Source: Candidatus Aalborgiella aggregata
GTDB taxonomy: Bacteria > Pseudomonadota > Gammaproteobacteria > Burkholderiales > Burkholderiaceae_C
Reading direction: 5' to 3'
Length of the DNA: 64,000 nucleotides
Assembly (NCBI GenBank): GCA_016705065.1
Contig: JADIYY010000002.1
Coordinates: forward strand, 372,001 to 436,000
This document shows positions 1 to 9,363 of the stretch, piece after piece. Below the pieces are notes generated by a model. The model was not told the DNA's origin. It made no database searches and was given only the letters and a program-made list of their open reading frames with translations. The stretch's first letter is position 1; every line of letters begins with the position of its first letter. The translations under genes and the position numbers were made by a program.

Positions 1-1050
1 CGCAGCACCACCGCATCGGGTGATTTGGACGATGCGGCTTCCGTGCGCGAATTTGCCGTGGCTTATTTGCGCCGTGAACAAGATTTAGATTTGCAGGCCT
101 TTTCTGTCATATTTGATAACTATTATTTAGAGTCAAGCTTGTATTCAGACGGCTTGGTGGACAAAGCCGTTGCCCTGTTGCAAGCGGCTGGCAAAACCTA
201 TGAACAAGACGGTGCACTTTGGCTCAAATCCACTGATTACGGTGATGACAAAGACCGTGTGATGAGGAAGTCTGCCCCTACAGATGCGCCTGATCAAGCA
301 CCGCAGTACACCTACTTTGTACCAGATGTGGCTTACCACATCACCAAATGGCAACGTGGTTTCGCCAAAGCCGTGAACATACAAGGCACCGACCACCACG
401 GCACCATTGCCCGTGTGCGCGCCGGCTTGCAAGCCGCCAACGTCGGCATACCGCAAGGCTACCCTGACTACGTGCTGCACACCATGGTGCGCGTGATGAA
501 GGGCGGTGAAGAGGTCAAAATTTCCAAGCGTGCAGGCTCTTACGTGACCCTGCGGGATTTGATTGAATGGACCAGCAAAGACGCGGTGCGCTTCTTTTTA
601 CTCAGCCGCAAACCCGATACAGAATACATTTTTGATGTGGATTTGGCAGTTGCCAAGAACAACGACAACCCTGTTTACTACGTGCAATACGCGCATGCGC
701 GAATTTGCTCTGTTTTGAATACATGGACGGGTAGCGATAGCAGCAAATTGAGCCTACTAACTAACGCTGACCTCAGCCCATTGACCAGCCCGCAAGCATT
801 GGCTTTGATGCTGCAACTGGCCAAATACCCTGAGATGCTGACCAGTGCCGCGCATGATTTTGCACCGCATGATGTGACTTTTTACCTACGCGACTTGGCA
901 GCTTGTTACCACAGCTACTATGATGCTGAGAGAATATTGGTTGATGACGAACAGGTGAAACTCGCACGCTTGTCCTTGGTAGCCGCAACGGCACAGGTGA
1001 TACGCAACGGTTTGGCTGTTTTGGGTGTGAGTGCACCTGAGAAAATGTGA
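1..1050 (+). CDS. argS: Arginyl-tRNA synthetase, C-terminal part (cut by window edge)
   Basis: Class I aminoacyl-tRNA synthetase that charges tRNA-Arg in the cytoplasm. The reading frame is open from base 1, so only the last 349 codons are present and the start and HIGH motif lie outside. Visible are GTDHHG near residue 126, the KMSKS-equivalent loop KISKRAGSY near residue 175, and the helical DALR anticodon-binding domain over roughly the last 120 residues. A SPOR-domain gene follows 59 bases downstream on the same strand. The family is recognised with high confidence. Confidence 0.95.
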   Translation, partial: RSTTASGDLDDAASVREFAVAYLRREQDLDLQAFSVIFDNYYLESSLYSDGLVDKAVALLQAAGKTYEQDGALWLKSTDYGDDKDRVMRKSAPTDAPDQAPQYTYFVPDVAYHITKWQRGFAKAVNIQGTDHHGTIARVRAGLQAANVGIPQGYPDYVLHTMVRVMKGGEEVKISKRAGSYVTLRDLIEWTSKDAVRFFLLSRKPDTEYIFDVDLAVAKNNDNPVYYVQYAHARICSVLNTWTGSDSSKLSLLTNADLSPLTSPQALALMLQLAKYPEMLTSAAHDFAPHDVTFYLRDLAACYHSYYDAERILVDDEQVKLARLSLVAATAQVIRNGLAVLGVSAPEKM

Positions 1051-1109
1051 CCACTGGTCTGTCATCTTGATACACATTGATAGCGTTAATTAATTTTGAA
1101 TACATAACC

Positions 1110-1847
1110 ATGAATCAACCGAATCTACAACGGGGTGGAACGCTTTTGGGTCTGATGATAGGCGTCGTTCTCGGCTTGGCCGTGGCATTGGCTGTGGCCG
1201 TGTATGTCACCAAATCGCCCTTGGGTTTTGCGAATAAGGGACAGACTCATTCGGCCGAATCCGATGCAAACGAAGCTAAGAAAAACAAAGATTGGGACCC
1301 CAATGCCGCCTTGTACGGCAAAAACCCAGCCAAGCCTACAGTCCCCGGCACGACACCTGCTACACCTATTCCTGACGCGAATACACCTGCAGGCAAGCCT
1401 GCAAACCCAACCACAACTGCAACGACAGCGCCAACAAATACACCAGCTGCATCAGCAAAGATGCCAACTGCACCTGTGGTCCCAGGTTCCTTGAGTCCGT
1501 CTGTGCCAGCATCGAATGCTAAACCCACTGCCACGCCCAATTCGAATGACCCTATTGGTGATTTGGTTAAAGCTAAAACCGAAGCCAAGTCATCCAACCC
1601 AGGGCTTGATCCGTTTGTGTATTTCGTGCAAGCTGGCGCGTACCGAAACGCAGAAGATGCGGAAGCGCAACGCGCTCGCTTGTCACTGGCAGGGATTGAT
1701 GCCAAGGTTTCGGAACGTGAACAAGCAGGAAGAACGGTATACCGTGTGCGTGTGGGACCGATCAACAAAGAAGCTGAGGCTGAGCGTTTGAAAGAAAAAA
1801 TCAGCGCCACTGGTGCCGATGCTGCTTTGGTTCGGGCCCAACGTTGA
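1110..1847 (+). CDS. Membrane-anchored SPOR-domain protein (FtsN-like)
   Basis: Predicted cell-envelope protein of 245 residues. A short cytoplasmic N-terminus is followed by one membrane span (about residues 12-33), a long Pro/Ala/Thr-rich periplasmic linker, and a C-terminal SPOR domain beginning near YFVQAGAY at about residue 170. SPOR domains bind denuded peptidoglycan at the division septum, so a septal role is inferred. I chose the ATG at 1110; the frame is open further upstream only through a TTG at 1077. It lies between argS and dsbA, an arrangement I recall from related Burkholderiales. It could be FtsN itself, but the sequence does not prove that. Confidence 0.85.
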   Translation: MNQPNLQRGGTLLGLMIGVVLGLAVALAVAVYVTKSPLGFANKGQTHSAESDANEAKKNKDWDPNAALYGKNPAKPTVPGTTPATPIPDANTPAGKPANPTTTATTAPTNTPAASAKMPTAPVVPGSLSPSVPASNAKPTATPNSNDPIGDLVKAKTEAKSSNPGLDPFVYFVQAGAYRNAEDAEAQRARLSLAGIDAKVSEREQAGRTVYRVRVGPINKEAEAERLKEKISATGADAALVRAQR

Positions 1848-1957
1848 TTGTTTTGAATGCTTGAAGAAAAAAATTGGAACCAATACCGCTTTTTGGTTTC
1901 AAAGACTTGTATTTTTAAGCTTGTGTTTTTGATTGAAGATTTAATTTAGGAGCTTTT

Positions 1958-2620
1958 ATGAAACGCCGTCAATTTACCATAGCAGCCGCTTCATCCACCG
2001 CCGCACTGGGAGCTGGTTTGTTCACTTTAACCAGTATCAAGAGCGTCGCGCAGCCTGTTCTGGGCAAAGCAGGCACTGATTACATGGTGCTAGACAAGGC
2101 TGCTCCTTATGAACCCGTTGTAGGCAAAGTCGAAGTTGTTGAATTTTTTGGCTACTGGTGCCCGCATTGCAATGCGTTCGAGCCTGAGTTGGAAAATTGG
2201 TTAAAACGCTTACCGTCTAACGTCAGTTTCAAACGCGTTCCCGTTGCCTTTAACCAAGTACATGAACCACTGCAAAAACTCTACTATGCCTTGGAATCTA
2301 TAGGTCGTGTCGACGACATGCAGCGCAAAGTGTTTACCGCTATTCATGCAGAGAAAATCAACCTCAACACACAAGATGCGATTGTGGCTTGGGCGGTGAA
2401 ACAAGGGATTGATCAAAAGAAATTTGTCGATGCCTACACCTCATTCTCAGTCAACACCAAAGTTGCCAAAGCCAAGCAATTGGTCAATGCATACAAAATT
2501 GATGGCGTCCCATCATTGGGAGTGGCTGGAAAATACTATGTGGATGGCACTTTAGCTAAGGGTATGACCCGTGCTTTACAGATTACAGAACAATTGGCAA
2601 AAGACGCCAAACCTGCTTAA
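1958..2620 (+). CDS. dsbA: Thiol:disulfide interchange protein DsbA
   Basis: Periplasmic oxidase that donates disulfide bonds to secreted proteins. The 220-residue protein starts with a signal region containing an RR pair and an Ala-rich hydrophobic stretch (residues 3-31). It carries the redox motif CPHC at residues 68-71 after FFGYW, the same dipeptide as in E. coli DsbA. The cis-proline is seen in GVPSLGV near residue 184. An AGGAG ribosome site lies just before the ATG. A hairpin with a T-tract follows the stop, so this gene probably ends the argS-side transcript. Confidence 0.93.
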   Translation: MKRRQFTIAAASSTAALGAGLFTLTSIKSVAQPVLGKAGTDYMVLDKAAPYEPVVGKVEVVEFFGYWCPHCNAFEPELENWLKRLPSNVSFKRVPVAFNQVHEPLQKLYYALESIGRVDDMQRKVFTAIHAEKINLNTQDAIVAWAVKQGIDQKKFVDAYTSFSVNTKVAKAKQLVNAYKIDGVPSLGVAGKYYVDGTLAKGMTRALQITEQLAKDAKPA

Positions 2621-2645
2621 TTTTTCATTGAAACTGACTCGAAAG

Positions 2646-2672
2646 CCTGTAGCAAGCCTGCAGGTTTTTTTT
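2646..2672 (+). terminator. Rho-independent terminator after dsbA
   Basis: CCTGTAG pairs with CTGCAGG around a five-base loop, and the stem is followed by eight T residues. It lies 26 bases after the dsbA stop and before lptA, separating the two transcripts. Confidence 0.8.
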
Positions 2673-2720
2673 GGCCTGTATTTTGCTTTCTTTCGACCGC
2701 ATTTTGGCTACAATCAATTC

Positions 2721-3368
2721 ATGACAAAAATCTATTACCGCCTTCTCAGTAGCCTTGTCGTTGCTATCCTTGGGTTTTTTGCACAATCAGCGTCCGCTGA
2801 AAAAGCAGATCGCGACAAGCCAATCAATGCGCAAGCTGATTCCCTGAAGTACGATGATTTGAAACAAACCAGTGTTTTCACGGGCAATGTCATCATCACC
2901 AAAGGCACGATCATCATGCGTGGTGCACGCATTGATGTGCGGCAAGACCCAGAAGGTTATCAATATGCAGTGGTGTCAGCCGAACCTGGTAAGTTGGCCT
3001 ATTTCAAGCAAAAACGCGAAAATGGTCAAGACGAATGGATTGAAGGCGAAGCAGTTAGCGTGGAATACGATGGCAAAGCCGATAAGGTCAAACTCATCAA
3101 AAATGCGGTTCTCAAACGCTTGCGTGGTGTCGTTTTGAATGACGATATCTCTGGCAACTTGATTACCTATGACAACACCACCGATGTTTATAACGTCGAA
3201 GGTGGTGCTGCTAAAAATGCCGATGGCTCGGGTGGTGGCCGTGTACGCGCAATCCTCAGCCCCAAATCAGCCAATAACACCACAGCTCCCACACCTGCCA
3301 GCGGTATGCCTGGCGGTATCACCACGCAACTCAGATCAACCCCAGCCATCAGCAGCGAGAAAAAGTAA
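2721..3368 (+). CDS. lptA: Lipopolysaccharide transport periplasmic protein LptA
   Basis: Periplasmic bridge protein that carries lipopolysaccharide from the inner membrane to LptD. The 215-residue protein has a hydrophobic signal peptide (about residues 4-25, ending ASA) and an OstA/LptA beta-jellyroll region from [12 protein letters not shown] through about residue 150, with the typical [11 protein letters not shown] and [10 protein letters not shown] segments. The Gly/Ser/Pro-rich tail is longer than in E. coli. The upstream in-frame extension crosses the dsbA terminator, so the ATG at 2721 is preferred. lptB follows two bases after the stop. lptC, often next to lptA, is not adjacent here. 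Confidence 0.9.
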   Translation: MTKIYYRLLSSLVVAILGFFAQSASAEKADRDKPINAQADSLKYDDLKQTSVFTGNVIITKGTIIMRGARIDVRQDPEGYQYAVVSAEPGKLAYFKQKRENGQDEWIEGEAVSVEYDGKADKVKLIKNAVLKRLRGVVLNDDISGNLITYDNTTDVYNVEGGAAKNADGSGGGRVRAILSPKSANNTTAPTPASGMPGGITTQLRSTPAISSEKK

Positions 3369-3370
3369 GC

Positions 3371-4240
3371 ATGTTGGATGGAAATTTGGGGAATGCGGGA
3401 AAAGTGGCGCAAGTATCACCGTCTGCAGTAACAAACCCACGCACAAACACGGGCACACCAACCAGCGTTGGCAGACCCGTGTCGATGGAAGGTTTTCTGT
3501 CAGTTAGCGGCTTGAAAAAAGCATTTGGTAGCCGCAAAGTTGTCAAAGACGTTTCGCTGTTTGTTCGCAGCGGTGAAGTGGTTGGCTTGTTAGGCCCTAA
3601 CGGCGCTGGCAAGACCACCTCGTTTTACATGATCGTGGGTTTGGTTCGTGTTGATGCGGGCGAAATTTTGATTGACGGTCAGTCAGTGGAACATTTGCCG
3701 ATTCACCGTCGCTCGCGTTTAGGTTTGAGCTATTTGCCACAAGAAACATCCATCTTTCGCAAGCTCAATGTGGCCGACAATGTGCGTGCAGTTTTGGAGT
3801 TGCAAAAATACCATGATGGTCCGCGCAAAGGGCAAAAGCTCAGTAAAACGGATATTGAAACGCGTTTGACAGATTTGCTCAAGGACTTGCACGTTGAGCA
3901 CCTTCGCGATGCTTCTGCTCTGTCGCTATCAGGTGGTGAACGTCGCCGTGTTGAAATTGCGCGCGCATTAGCCACACAGCCACGCTTTATTTTGTTAGAC
4001 GAACCCTTTGCGGGCATTGACCCCATTGCCGTTATTGAGATTCAACGCATCATCACCTTTTTAACATCGCGCGGTATTGGAGTTTTGATCACTGACCACA
4101 ATGTGCGTGAGACTTTAGGTATTTGCGACCATGCATACATCATCAACGATGGCCATGTACTGGCACAAGGAACGCCTGAAGACCTGATAGCCAACGCGGA
4201 AGTGCGCCGCGTGTATTTGGGTGAGCATTTCAGTATGTGA
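3371..4240 (+). CDS. lptB: LPS export ABC transporter ATP-binding protein LptB
   Basis: Cytoplasmic ATPase that powers LPS extraction by the LptFG complex. Visible are the Walker A motif GPNGAGKT (about residues 76-83), the signature LSGGE (about 186-190), Walker [11 protein letters not shown] (about 206-215) and the TDH switch. The protein is 289 residues from the ATG two bases after lptA. The family is usually near 240-260, and the first 38 residues are low-complexity and outside the ABC fold. Another ATG at 3485, just before the conserved start of the domain, may be the true start. The 3' end abuts rpoN. Confidence 0.93.
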   Translation: MLDGNLGNAGKVAQVSPSAVTNPRTNTGTPTSVGRPVSMEGFLSVSGLKKAFGSRKVVKDVSLFVRSGEVVGLLGPNGAGKTTSFYMIVGLVRVDAGEILIDGQSVEHLPIHRRSRLGLSYLPQETSIFRKLNVADNVRAVLELQKYHDGPRKGQKLSKTDIETRLTDLLKDLHVEHLRDASALSLSGGERRRVEIARALATQPRFILLDEPFAGIDPIAVIEIQRIITFLTSRGIGVLITDHNVRETLGICDHAYIINDGHVLAQGTPEDLIANAEVRRVYLGEHFSM

Positions 4241-4248
4241 CCCATGCC

Positions 4249-5856
4249 ATGAAACAAGGGCTCTCTCTCAAAGTCTCGCAGCACCTCGCCCTCACCCCGC
4301 AGTTACAGCAGTCGATACGTTTACTCCAGTTATCAACCTTGGAACTGAACCAAGAGGTTGAGCAATTGCTCAGTGACAACCCCTTTCTGGAGCGCGAAGC
4401 TGACGAAGCGCCGCGTGAAGAGTTTGGTTTAGCGCAAGTGCCCGACTATGCACGCAACACTGACGCTTCTACCGACGGCTCAAATGAATCCAGAGAAAGT
4501 TACGCCGACCGATCGAGCGATGACACATCTGATCAATCTTGGGAAGCCCATGATTGGGATGGTGATGGCAGTGTCGAGATATCGCCGAACGACTACGAAT
4601 GGGGTACAGAGGCCACCGGTTCATCGGCACATGATGCCAATGCCGAATTTGATGCGACTGAATTGGGGCGACAGCAAGAGTCCCTGCCTATGCATTTGCA
4701 AGGACAAGCCACTGTGTTACGGCTCAGTGCGTCCGACAGTGCAGCCCTCAACTTTTTGATTGAATCACTCAATGCAGATGGCTATTTAGAAGACAGTTTG
4801 CCCTCTTTGGTACAAAGCCTGGATGCCACTTTAGACATAGAACAACAAGAAGAATGGTTGCACAGATTCACGGTTGCACTCAGTCTGCTGCAAAACATGA
4901 CGCCCACAGGTGTTGGCGCCCGCGATTTGGCTGAATGCTTGAGCTTGCAAATCAAAGCCCATCTGCATGACCTCAATGACCTTAGAGACCTCAGTGACAA
5001 TAATGACTCCGACCAAGCTATAGCACGTGAAACCTGTCAGGTGGCTCTGTGTATTTTGAAACAACCCATTGATTACTTGGCAAGACGCGACCTCAAAAAG
5101 CTAACGCAAGCTTGTCGCGAGTCAGAATCAGCTATCAAAACCGCCATCGCTTTCATCACGCGCTTAGAACCCAAACCTGGCAGGCAGTTTGCCGATGTGC
5201 AACGCAACATCATTGTTCCCGATGTATTTGTAGTCCCTATCGCTCGTAAAAAACCCAACGATGCACCTCAATTTAGAGCGCAGCTCAATACCGATGCCAT
5301 GCCCAGATTGCGGGTGCATGACATTTACGCCAATGCACTCAAAAATCACAAAGGTGAAGGCGCGGGTGCAACGCTTGCTTTACAACAACGTTTGCAAGAA
5401 GCACGTTGGTTCATTAAAAGCATACAGCAACGATTTGACACCATTTTGCGTGTGAGCAATGCCATCATTGAGCGACAAAAAGGGTTTCTGACACATGGCG
5501 AATTGGCCATGCGGCCATTGGTACTGCGCGAAATCGCAGACGAATTGGGTTTGCATGAATCCACCATCAGCCGTGTCACCACCGCCAAATACATGCAAAC
5601 ACCATTTGGCACCTACGAGCTGAAATATTTCTTTGGCTCTGGTTTGGGTACAGACAGTGGCAGCAACGCATCGAGCACCGCAGTCCGCGCTTTGATCAAG
5701 CAATTAGTCGCTTCTGAGAATCCAAAAAAACCGCTATCAGACAACAAAATCTCACAGCTCTTGCATGAACAAGGCATAGACTGCGCCCGCCGCACCGTGG
5801 CCAAATACCGCGAGGCTCTGAAAATCGCACCCACCAATCTGCGAAAATTGCTCTAA
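4249..5856 (+). CDS. rpoN: RNA polymerase sigma-54 factor RpoN
   Basis: Alternative sigma factor that recognises -24/-12 promoters and needs enhancer-binding ATPases. Region I begins MKQGLSLKVSQHLALTPQL, followed by a long acidic, Asp/Ser-rich region II (about residues 46-130), the core-binding region, a helix-turn-helix, and the RpoN box (ARRTVAKYRE, about residues 514-523). The start at 4249 matches the usual N-terminus; a GTG at 4237 overlapping the lptB stop is the alternative. The lptB-rpoN order is conserved in proteobacteria. The usual downstream hpf/ptsN genes are absent and a methyltransferase gene follows with a one-base overlap. Confidence 0.95.
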   Translation: MKQGLSLKVSQHLALTPQLQQSIRLLQLSTLELNQEVEQLLSDNPFLEREADEAPREEFGLAQVPDYARNTDASTDGSNESRESYADRSSDDTSDQSWEAHDWDGDGSVEISPNDYEWGTEATGSSAHDANAEFDATELGRQQESLPMHLQGQATVLRLSASDSAALNFLIESLNADGYLEDSLPSLVQSLDATLDIEQQEEWLHRFTVALSLLQNMTPTGVGARDLAECLSLQIKAHLHDLNDLRDLSDNNDSDQAIARETCQVALCILKQPIDYLARRDLKKLTQACRESESAIKTAIAFITRLEPKPGRQFADVQRNIIVPDVFVVPIARKKPNDAPQFRAQLNTDAMPRLRVHDIYANALKNHKGEGAGATLALQQRLQEARWFIKSIQQRFDTILRVSNAIIERQKGFLTHGELAMRPLVLREIADELGLHESTISRVTTAKYMQTPFGTYELKYFFGSGLGTDSGSNASSTAVRALIKQLVASENPKKPLSDNKISQLLHEQGIDCARRTVAKYREALKIAPTNLRKLL

Positions 5857-7259
5857 TGAACTCACTCCAACTGTTTCTCCCCTGCGCTGCTGGCGTGGAA
5901 GACTATTTAGCGCAAGAAGTCCACGATATCACCGGCTTGCAGGGTGAAGACTTGCGGGTGATGCGCGGTGGTGTGCTGGTGCGCACATCGTGGCGCGATG
6001 TGATGCGACTGAACCTTTACAGCCGTTTGTGCCAGCGTGTGCTGGTACAGCTGCATTTTGGCGATTACCGCAATGAACAAGACTTGTATACCGCCGCTTC
6101 TCAAGTGGCTTGGGAGATTTGGTTCACCCCCAAAGAAAGCTTCAAAGTTGAAATCACAGCGCAGCACAGCCCTTTGCAATCGCTCAACTTTGCCGCCCTC
6201 AAAATCAAAGATGCGATTGCCGACCGCTTTAGAGCAAAAACCGGCATCAGACCTGATGTCAACACACAATGGCCAGATGCACGCATTTACGCACATTTAA
6301 CGACAGATAGCGTCACCATCTACATTGACACATCGGGTGAACCACTCTTCAAACGCGGTTGGCGACAAGACAAGGGTGAAGCGCCTTTGAAAGAAACATT
6401 GGCGGCCGCCATGATTGCCGCCAGCGGCTGGGCTGACACCATTTTCGACGCTGCAGACGACAACGGCACTGAAGAGCCCAATTTCGCCCCTTTTTACGAC
6501 CCCTGCTGTGGCAGTGGCACCATCGCCATTGAAGCCGCGCAAATCGCCTGCAACATCGCGCCAGGTTCCATGCGCCGCTTTGCTTTTGAGAAACTGTTGC
6601 CGTTTCAGCCTCACGTATGGGACGCCATCAAGCAAGAAGCGCAAGCTGCCGTGCTAACTCCCGAAGAACGCAAAAACATCCAAATTTTTGGCAGCGATGT
6701 GTCATTCCGCATGGTTGATTTTGCCAACCGCAATGCCGAACGTGCTGGCGTGGCCGATGTGCTTGAATTTCGCGGTGGTGATGCACTGCAACGCATGCCC
6801 CCCTGCGACAACGAAAAGAAAAATGGCATCATGCTGGTGAACCCACCATACGGCGATCGTATTGGCATCAGCGGCGTAGCCGGGCAAAACGCCCAACAAA
6901 ACGCACGCAGAAGTGGTGTGCGCGAAAACGCCAATTACAAGCCCCAGCATGCGTCACAAAACAATGATTTTGAGCAAGACAATGCTGAAATCGTGCCCCG
7001 ATTTGGTCAACGCGAAATCGCACAAACCAACGATTCGGGACTTGAAGGATCTGAATTTTTCCCGCAACTGGCAACGCATTGGAAGAAAAACTACGCTGGT
7101 TGGACTGCTTTTGTTTTGACCCCAGACATGAAGTTGCCCAGCAAAATGCGCCTGAAAGAGTCGCGACGCATTCCTATGTGGAATGGCCCCATTGAATGCC
7201 GATTGTTCAAATTCGACATGGTAGCCGGCTCTGCCAGAACCAAGCCAACCATCGTTTGA
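5856..7259 (+). CDS. RlmL-type THUMP-domain 23S rRNA guanine-N2 methyltransferase
   Basis: Predicted SAM-dependent rRNA methyltransferase of 467 residues, matching the N-terminal (RlmL) half of the E. coli RlmKL fusion. An N-terminal THUMP region is followed by the Rossmann fold with DPCCGSGTIAIEAA and the catalytic NPPYGDRIG motif. The C-terminus ends with the conserved RRIPMWNGPIECRLFKFDMV block. Between NPPYGDRIG and the next conserved helix (FFPQLATHW) there is an Asn/Gln-rich stretch of roughly 50 residues (about 6870-7050) that looks like a disordered insertion. The ATG overlaps the rpoN stop by one base, suggesting translational coupling. The exact target base is inferred. Confidence 0.85.
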   Translation: MNSLQLFLPCAAGVEDYLAQEVHDITGLQGEDLRVMRGGVLVRTSWRDVMRLNLYSRLCQRVLVQLHFGDYRNEQDLYTAASQVAWEIWFTPKESFKVEITAQHSPLQSLNFAALKIKDAIADRFRAKTGIRPDVNTQWPDARIYAHLTTDSVTIYIDTSGEPLFKRGWRQDKGEAPLKETLAAAMIAASGWADTIFDAADDNGTEEPNFAPFYDPCCGSGTIAIEAAQIACNIAPGSMRRFAFEKLLPFQPHVWDAIKQEAQAAVLTPEERKNIQIFGSDVSFRMVDFANRNAERAGVADVLEFRGGDALQRMPPCDNEKKNGIMLVNPPYGDRIGISGVAGQNAQQNARRSGVRENANYKPQHASQNNDFEQDNAEIVPRFGQREIAQTNDSGLEGSEFFPQLATHWKKNYAGWTAFVLTPDMKLPSKMRLKESRRIPMWNGPIECRLFKFDMVAGSARTKPTIV

Positions 7260-7705
7260 AAAATACCGTCACCTTCATCGCTATTAAAGTCGTTATTGAT
7301 ACCAACATCGTTTTAGATTTGTTTGTTTTTGACGACCCTGAATCCAAGCAACTGAAATCAGCATTGCTGGATGGTTTAGCTAACAAACAACTGACTTGGC
7401 TGTCAACCCAAGCCATGCGCGATGAGCTAGAGCGCGTGCTGGCTTATCCCAAAATCATGTCGCGCATGGCTTTTTACAAAGTCAGCAGTGACAGTGTGAT
7501 GCAGCAATTCGACAAGACTGTGACTTTGGTTGAGTCTGCCCCTAAAGCAGCGTGGGTCTGCAAAGATCCTGACGATCAAAAGTTCATCGACTTGGCAGTG
7601 CAGCACCAAACGCAGTTATTCAGCAAAGACCGGGCCGTTCTGTGTATGGCAAAACGCCTGCAATCAGCAGGCGTTTTGGTTCATTTACCCAGCCATTTTA
7701 CATGA
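7256..7705 (+). CDS. PIN-domain protein (putative ribonuclease or toxin-like)
   Basis: Small protein of about 149 residues with a PIN nuclease-like core: VVIDTNIVLDLFVFDDP near the N-terminus gives the first acidic metal ligand, and DPDDQKFIDLA gives a later acidic pair. It resembles COG1569-type predicted nucleic-acid-binding proteins. The TTG at 7256 overlaps the preceding TGA as TTGA. In-frame ATC or ATT codons a few residues later are closer to the domain, so the start is uncertain. I see no antitoxin gene beside it, so a toxin role is not supported. The last residues (SHFT and stop) are encoded by a dispersed repeat, and a perfect hairpin lies inside the coding end. Confidence 0.75.
   Translation: MKNTVTFIAIKVVIDTNIVLDLFVFDDPESKQLKSALLDGLANKQLTWLSTQAMRDELERVLAYPKIMSRMAFYKVSSDSVMQQFDKTVTLVESAPKAAWVCKDPDDQKFIDLAVQHQTQLFSKDRAVLCMAKRLQSAGVLVHLPSHFT
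7651..7677. other. Perfect 11-bp inverted repeat inside the PIN gene end
   Basis: AAAACGCCTGC and its exact complement GCAGGCGTTTT flank the five-base loop AATCA. The shape is that of a bidirectional intrinsic terminator, yet it is translated as KRLQSAGVL in the PIN protein. It lies about 18 bases before repeat copy A. It may terminate transcription of the PIN gene and of the convergent sulfurtransferase gene. Confidence 0.6.
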
Positions 7706-7763
7706 CAAATTGGCCTGTAGGCTACGTATTTATTGCCTAGTGCGCTATATATATCATAGCAAT
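7695..7763 (-). repeat. Dispersed ~68-bp palindrome-headed repeat, copy A
   Basis: On the reverse strand it reads TTGCTAT...ATAGCGCACTAGGCAATAAATACG, then CTACAGGCCAATTTG and a T/A-rich end (ATGTAAAAT). This matches the other six copies in the window. It supplies the stop codon and last codons of the PIN gene and lies between two convergent genes. Confidence 0.85.
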
Positions 7764-7779
7764 ATGGCTATGCAAAGCA

Positions 7780-8787
7780 TTAATTTGGTTTCTTCGCAGC
7801 GGTGAGTTCTTTCTCCAATGTTTCGATGCGCGCTTGCATACCCGCGATACGGCCGTTCAATGCGCCCACATTGAACACGGTGGCATTGTTGGCAGGTGCA
7901 TCAAGCTTGTTGCCATAGGCTAACCAAGACGAGTCATACACCTTCACGTTTTTGAAACCCAGTTGCTCCAACACACCTGCGGTTTCCGAAGCACGTGCGC
8001 CTGATTGGCAGTAAACAACTGTCTCCTTGTTCGGATCAAGTTTGGCATACAACGCTTTCAAGTCATCGTTCGCTTTGAGCACCATGCCGCTGTTGTCTGT
8101 GACCACTTTGCGCGCCAACTTTGACATGGTTTCAGGGTCGCTCCAATTCATCTCATAAGGAATATTCACCGAGCCAGGAATATTGCCACCACGTAAGGCA
8201 CGAATGTCGGCACCAGCAAACTCTTTGGGTGTGCGGGCATCCACAATTTGCACGTCGCTGCGATTCAAACGGTCAATCACTTCTTGTGTGCTTACTGCAA
8301 GTGAAGGATTGGCTTTCAGTGTCAACTTAATGGGCGTTGTTGCTTTTGCTGCACCAGTTTCTACTGGCAAACCTGCGGCTTGCCAAGCCTCCAAGCCATC
8401 GTGGTAAACACTCACCTTGCTACCGCCAAAATAACGCAGGGCATAGCGACCAAAATAGGGATTCCAAGTGCCGCGTGTGCCGTAAACAATGGTTTCTTTT
8501 GCAGGATCAATGCCAGCCGCACCCAGCACTTTGGCCACATCTTCAGGTTTCAAAAAATCTTCTGCGTTGGCATCACGCAACGCAGTTGCAGCATCACCAA
8601 TCGTCAAGGCGCCCGTCAAATGCGCTTTCGCATAGTCTTTGTCTGCACGCACGTCCCACACTTGCACATTGCGCTTCAGAGCATCTTGCACATAGGCCGT
8701 ACTCACAATTACCTGTGCCGACGCCATACCCGCCAGCCCCAATATCCCCAAAGCCAAACCCAATTTCCGTAACGAATAGTTGAACAT
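7780..8787 (-). CDS. Periplasmic tandem-rhodanese sulfurtransferase
   Basis: Predicted exported protein of 335 residues with a signal peptide (residues 1-24, ending ASA) and two rhodanese domains (about 28-140 and 165-285). The second domain has the active-site loop VYCQSGARA with Cys at about residue 260. The equivalent loop of the first domain reads VYGTRGTWN and has no cysteine, as is usual for the inactive half of tandem rhodaneses. The C-terminal 30 residues form a predicted coiled coil (RIAGMQARIETLEKEL). It would move sulfane sulfur in the periplasm; the physiological substrate cannot be read from the sequence. It is transcribed alone. Confidence 0.85.
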   Translation of the reverse strand: MFNYSLRKLGLALGILGLAGMASAQVIVSTAYVQDALKRNVQVWDVRADKDYAKAHLTGALTIGDAATALRDANAEDFLKPEDVAKVLGAAGIDPAKETIVYGTRGTWNPYFGRYALRYFGGSKVSVYHDGLEAWQAAGLPVETGAAKATTPIKLTLKANPSLAVSTQEVIDRLNRSDVQIVDARTPKEFAGADIRALRGGNIPGSVNIPYEMNWSDPETMSKLARKVVTDNSGMVLKANDDLKALYAKLDPNKETVVYCQSGARASETAGVLEQLGFKNVKVYDSSWLAYGNKLDAPANNATVFNVGALNGRIAGMQARIETLEKELTAAKKPN

Positions 8788-8902
8788 GCTCGCTCCTGTG
8801 TTTTGTTGTCATGATTCTGGCCGTGTTAGTCACGCCAGAAATCATCCTACAAACGAAGCTTCAAACGGTCAAGCGGGAAAGCCCTTGCAAAAACCTTTGC
8901 GA

Positions 8903-9229
8903 TTAAGCCTCGTCACTTCCAAGCGGCGGGTTGGCATTGACAGCCACCACTTGGCTCAGCATGCTTTCTAGCAGCTTCACGGCTTCTCCAATCACATTGG
9001 CTTCTTGTTGAATGCTCATGCCTTGTCCTTCGCTGCTTTTGGCAGCGAGGACGTGGCGTTTGACCATTTCATCCAACACACCTTGGTTGATGGTCATGCC
9101 GTGCGAACTTTTGAGCGCCAGCTCTTTACTGAATTCCAGCAAGCAAATCATGGCGATGCTCAGCGTTGCAGCTTCTTCAGAATGCAGCACTTTGGTGATG
9201 GATTTGGGGACAGGTTCAGGTTTGTTCAT
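8903..9229 (-). CDS. Small helical protein of unknown function
   Basis: A 108-residue protein I do not recognise. It is predicted mostly helical, with no signal peptide, membrane span or cysteine motif; the middle contains LEFSKELALKSSHGMTINQGVLDE-like helical segments and the end is a loose tail. It starts 12 bases downstream of tRNA-Arg on the same strand, so it may be read from the tRNA transcript. Codon use looks like that of its neighbours, and the upstream context supports a real gene. The 115 bases between its stop and the next gene hold nothing I can name. Confidence 0.6.
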   Translation of the reverse strand: MNKPEPVPKSITKVLHSEEAATLSIAMICLLEFSKELALKSSHGMTINQGVLDEMVKRHVLAAKSSEGQGMSIQQEANVIGEAVKLLESMLSQVVAVNANPPLGSDEA

Positions 9230-9241
9230 GGCGATGTAGAT

Positions 9242-9318
<77 letters not shown>

Positions 9319-9363
9319 CAAGACGCTTACTTTAATTGAAAAACCGCAAAAAAATGAAGGGGC

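Noticed and set aside
7196..7705. PIN protein as toxin of a toxin-antitoxin pair
   Set aside because: No antitoxin-like small gene next to it; neighbours are a methyltransferase and a convergent sulfurtransferase.
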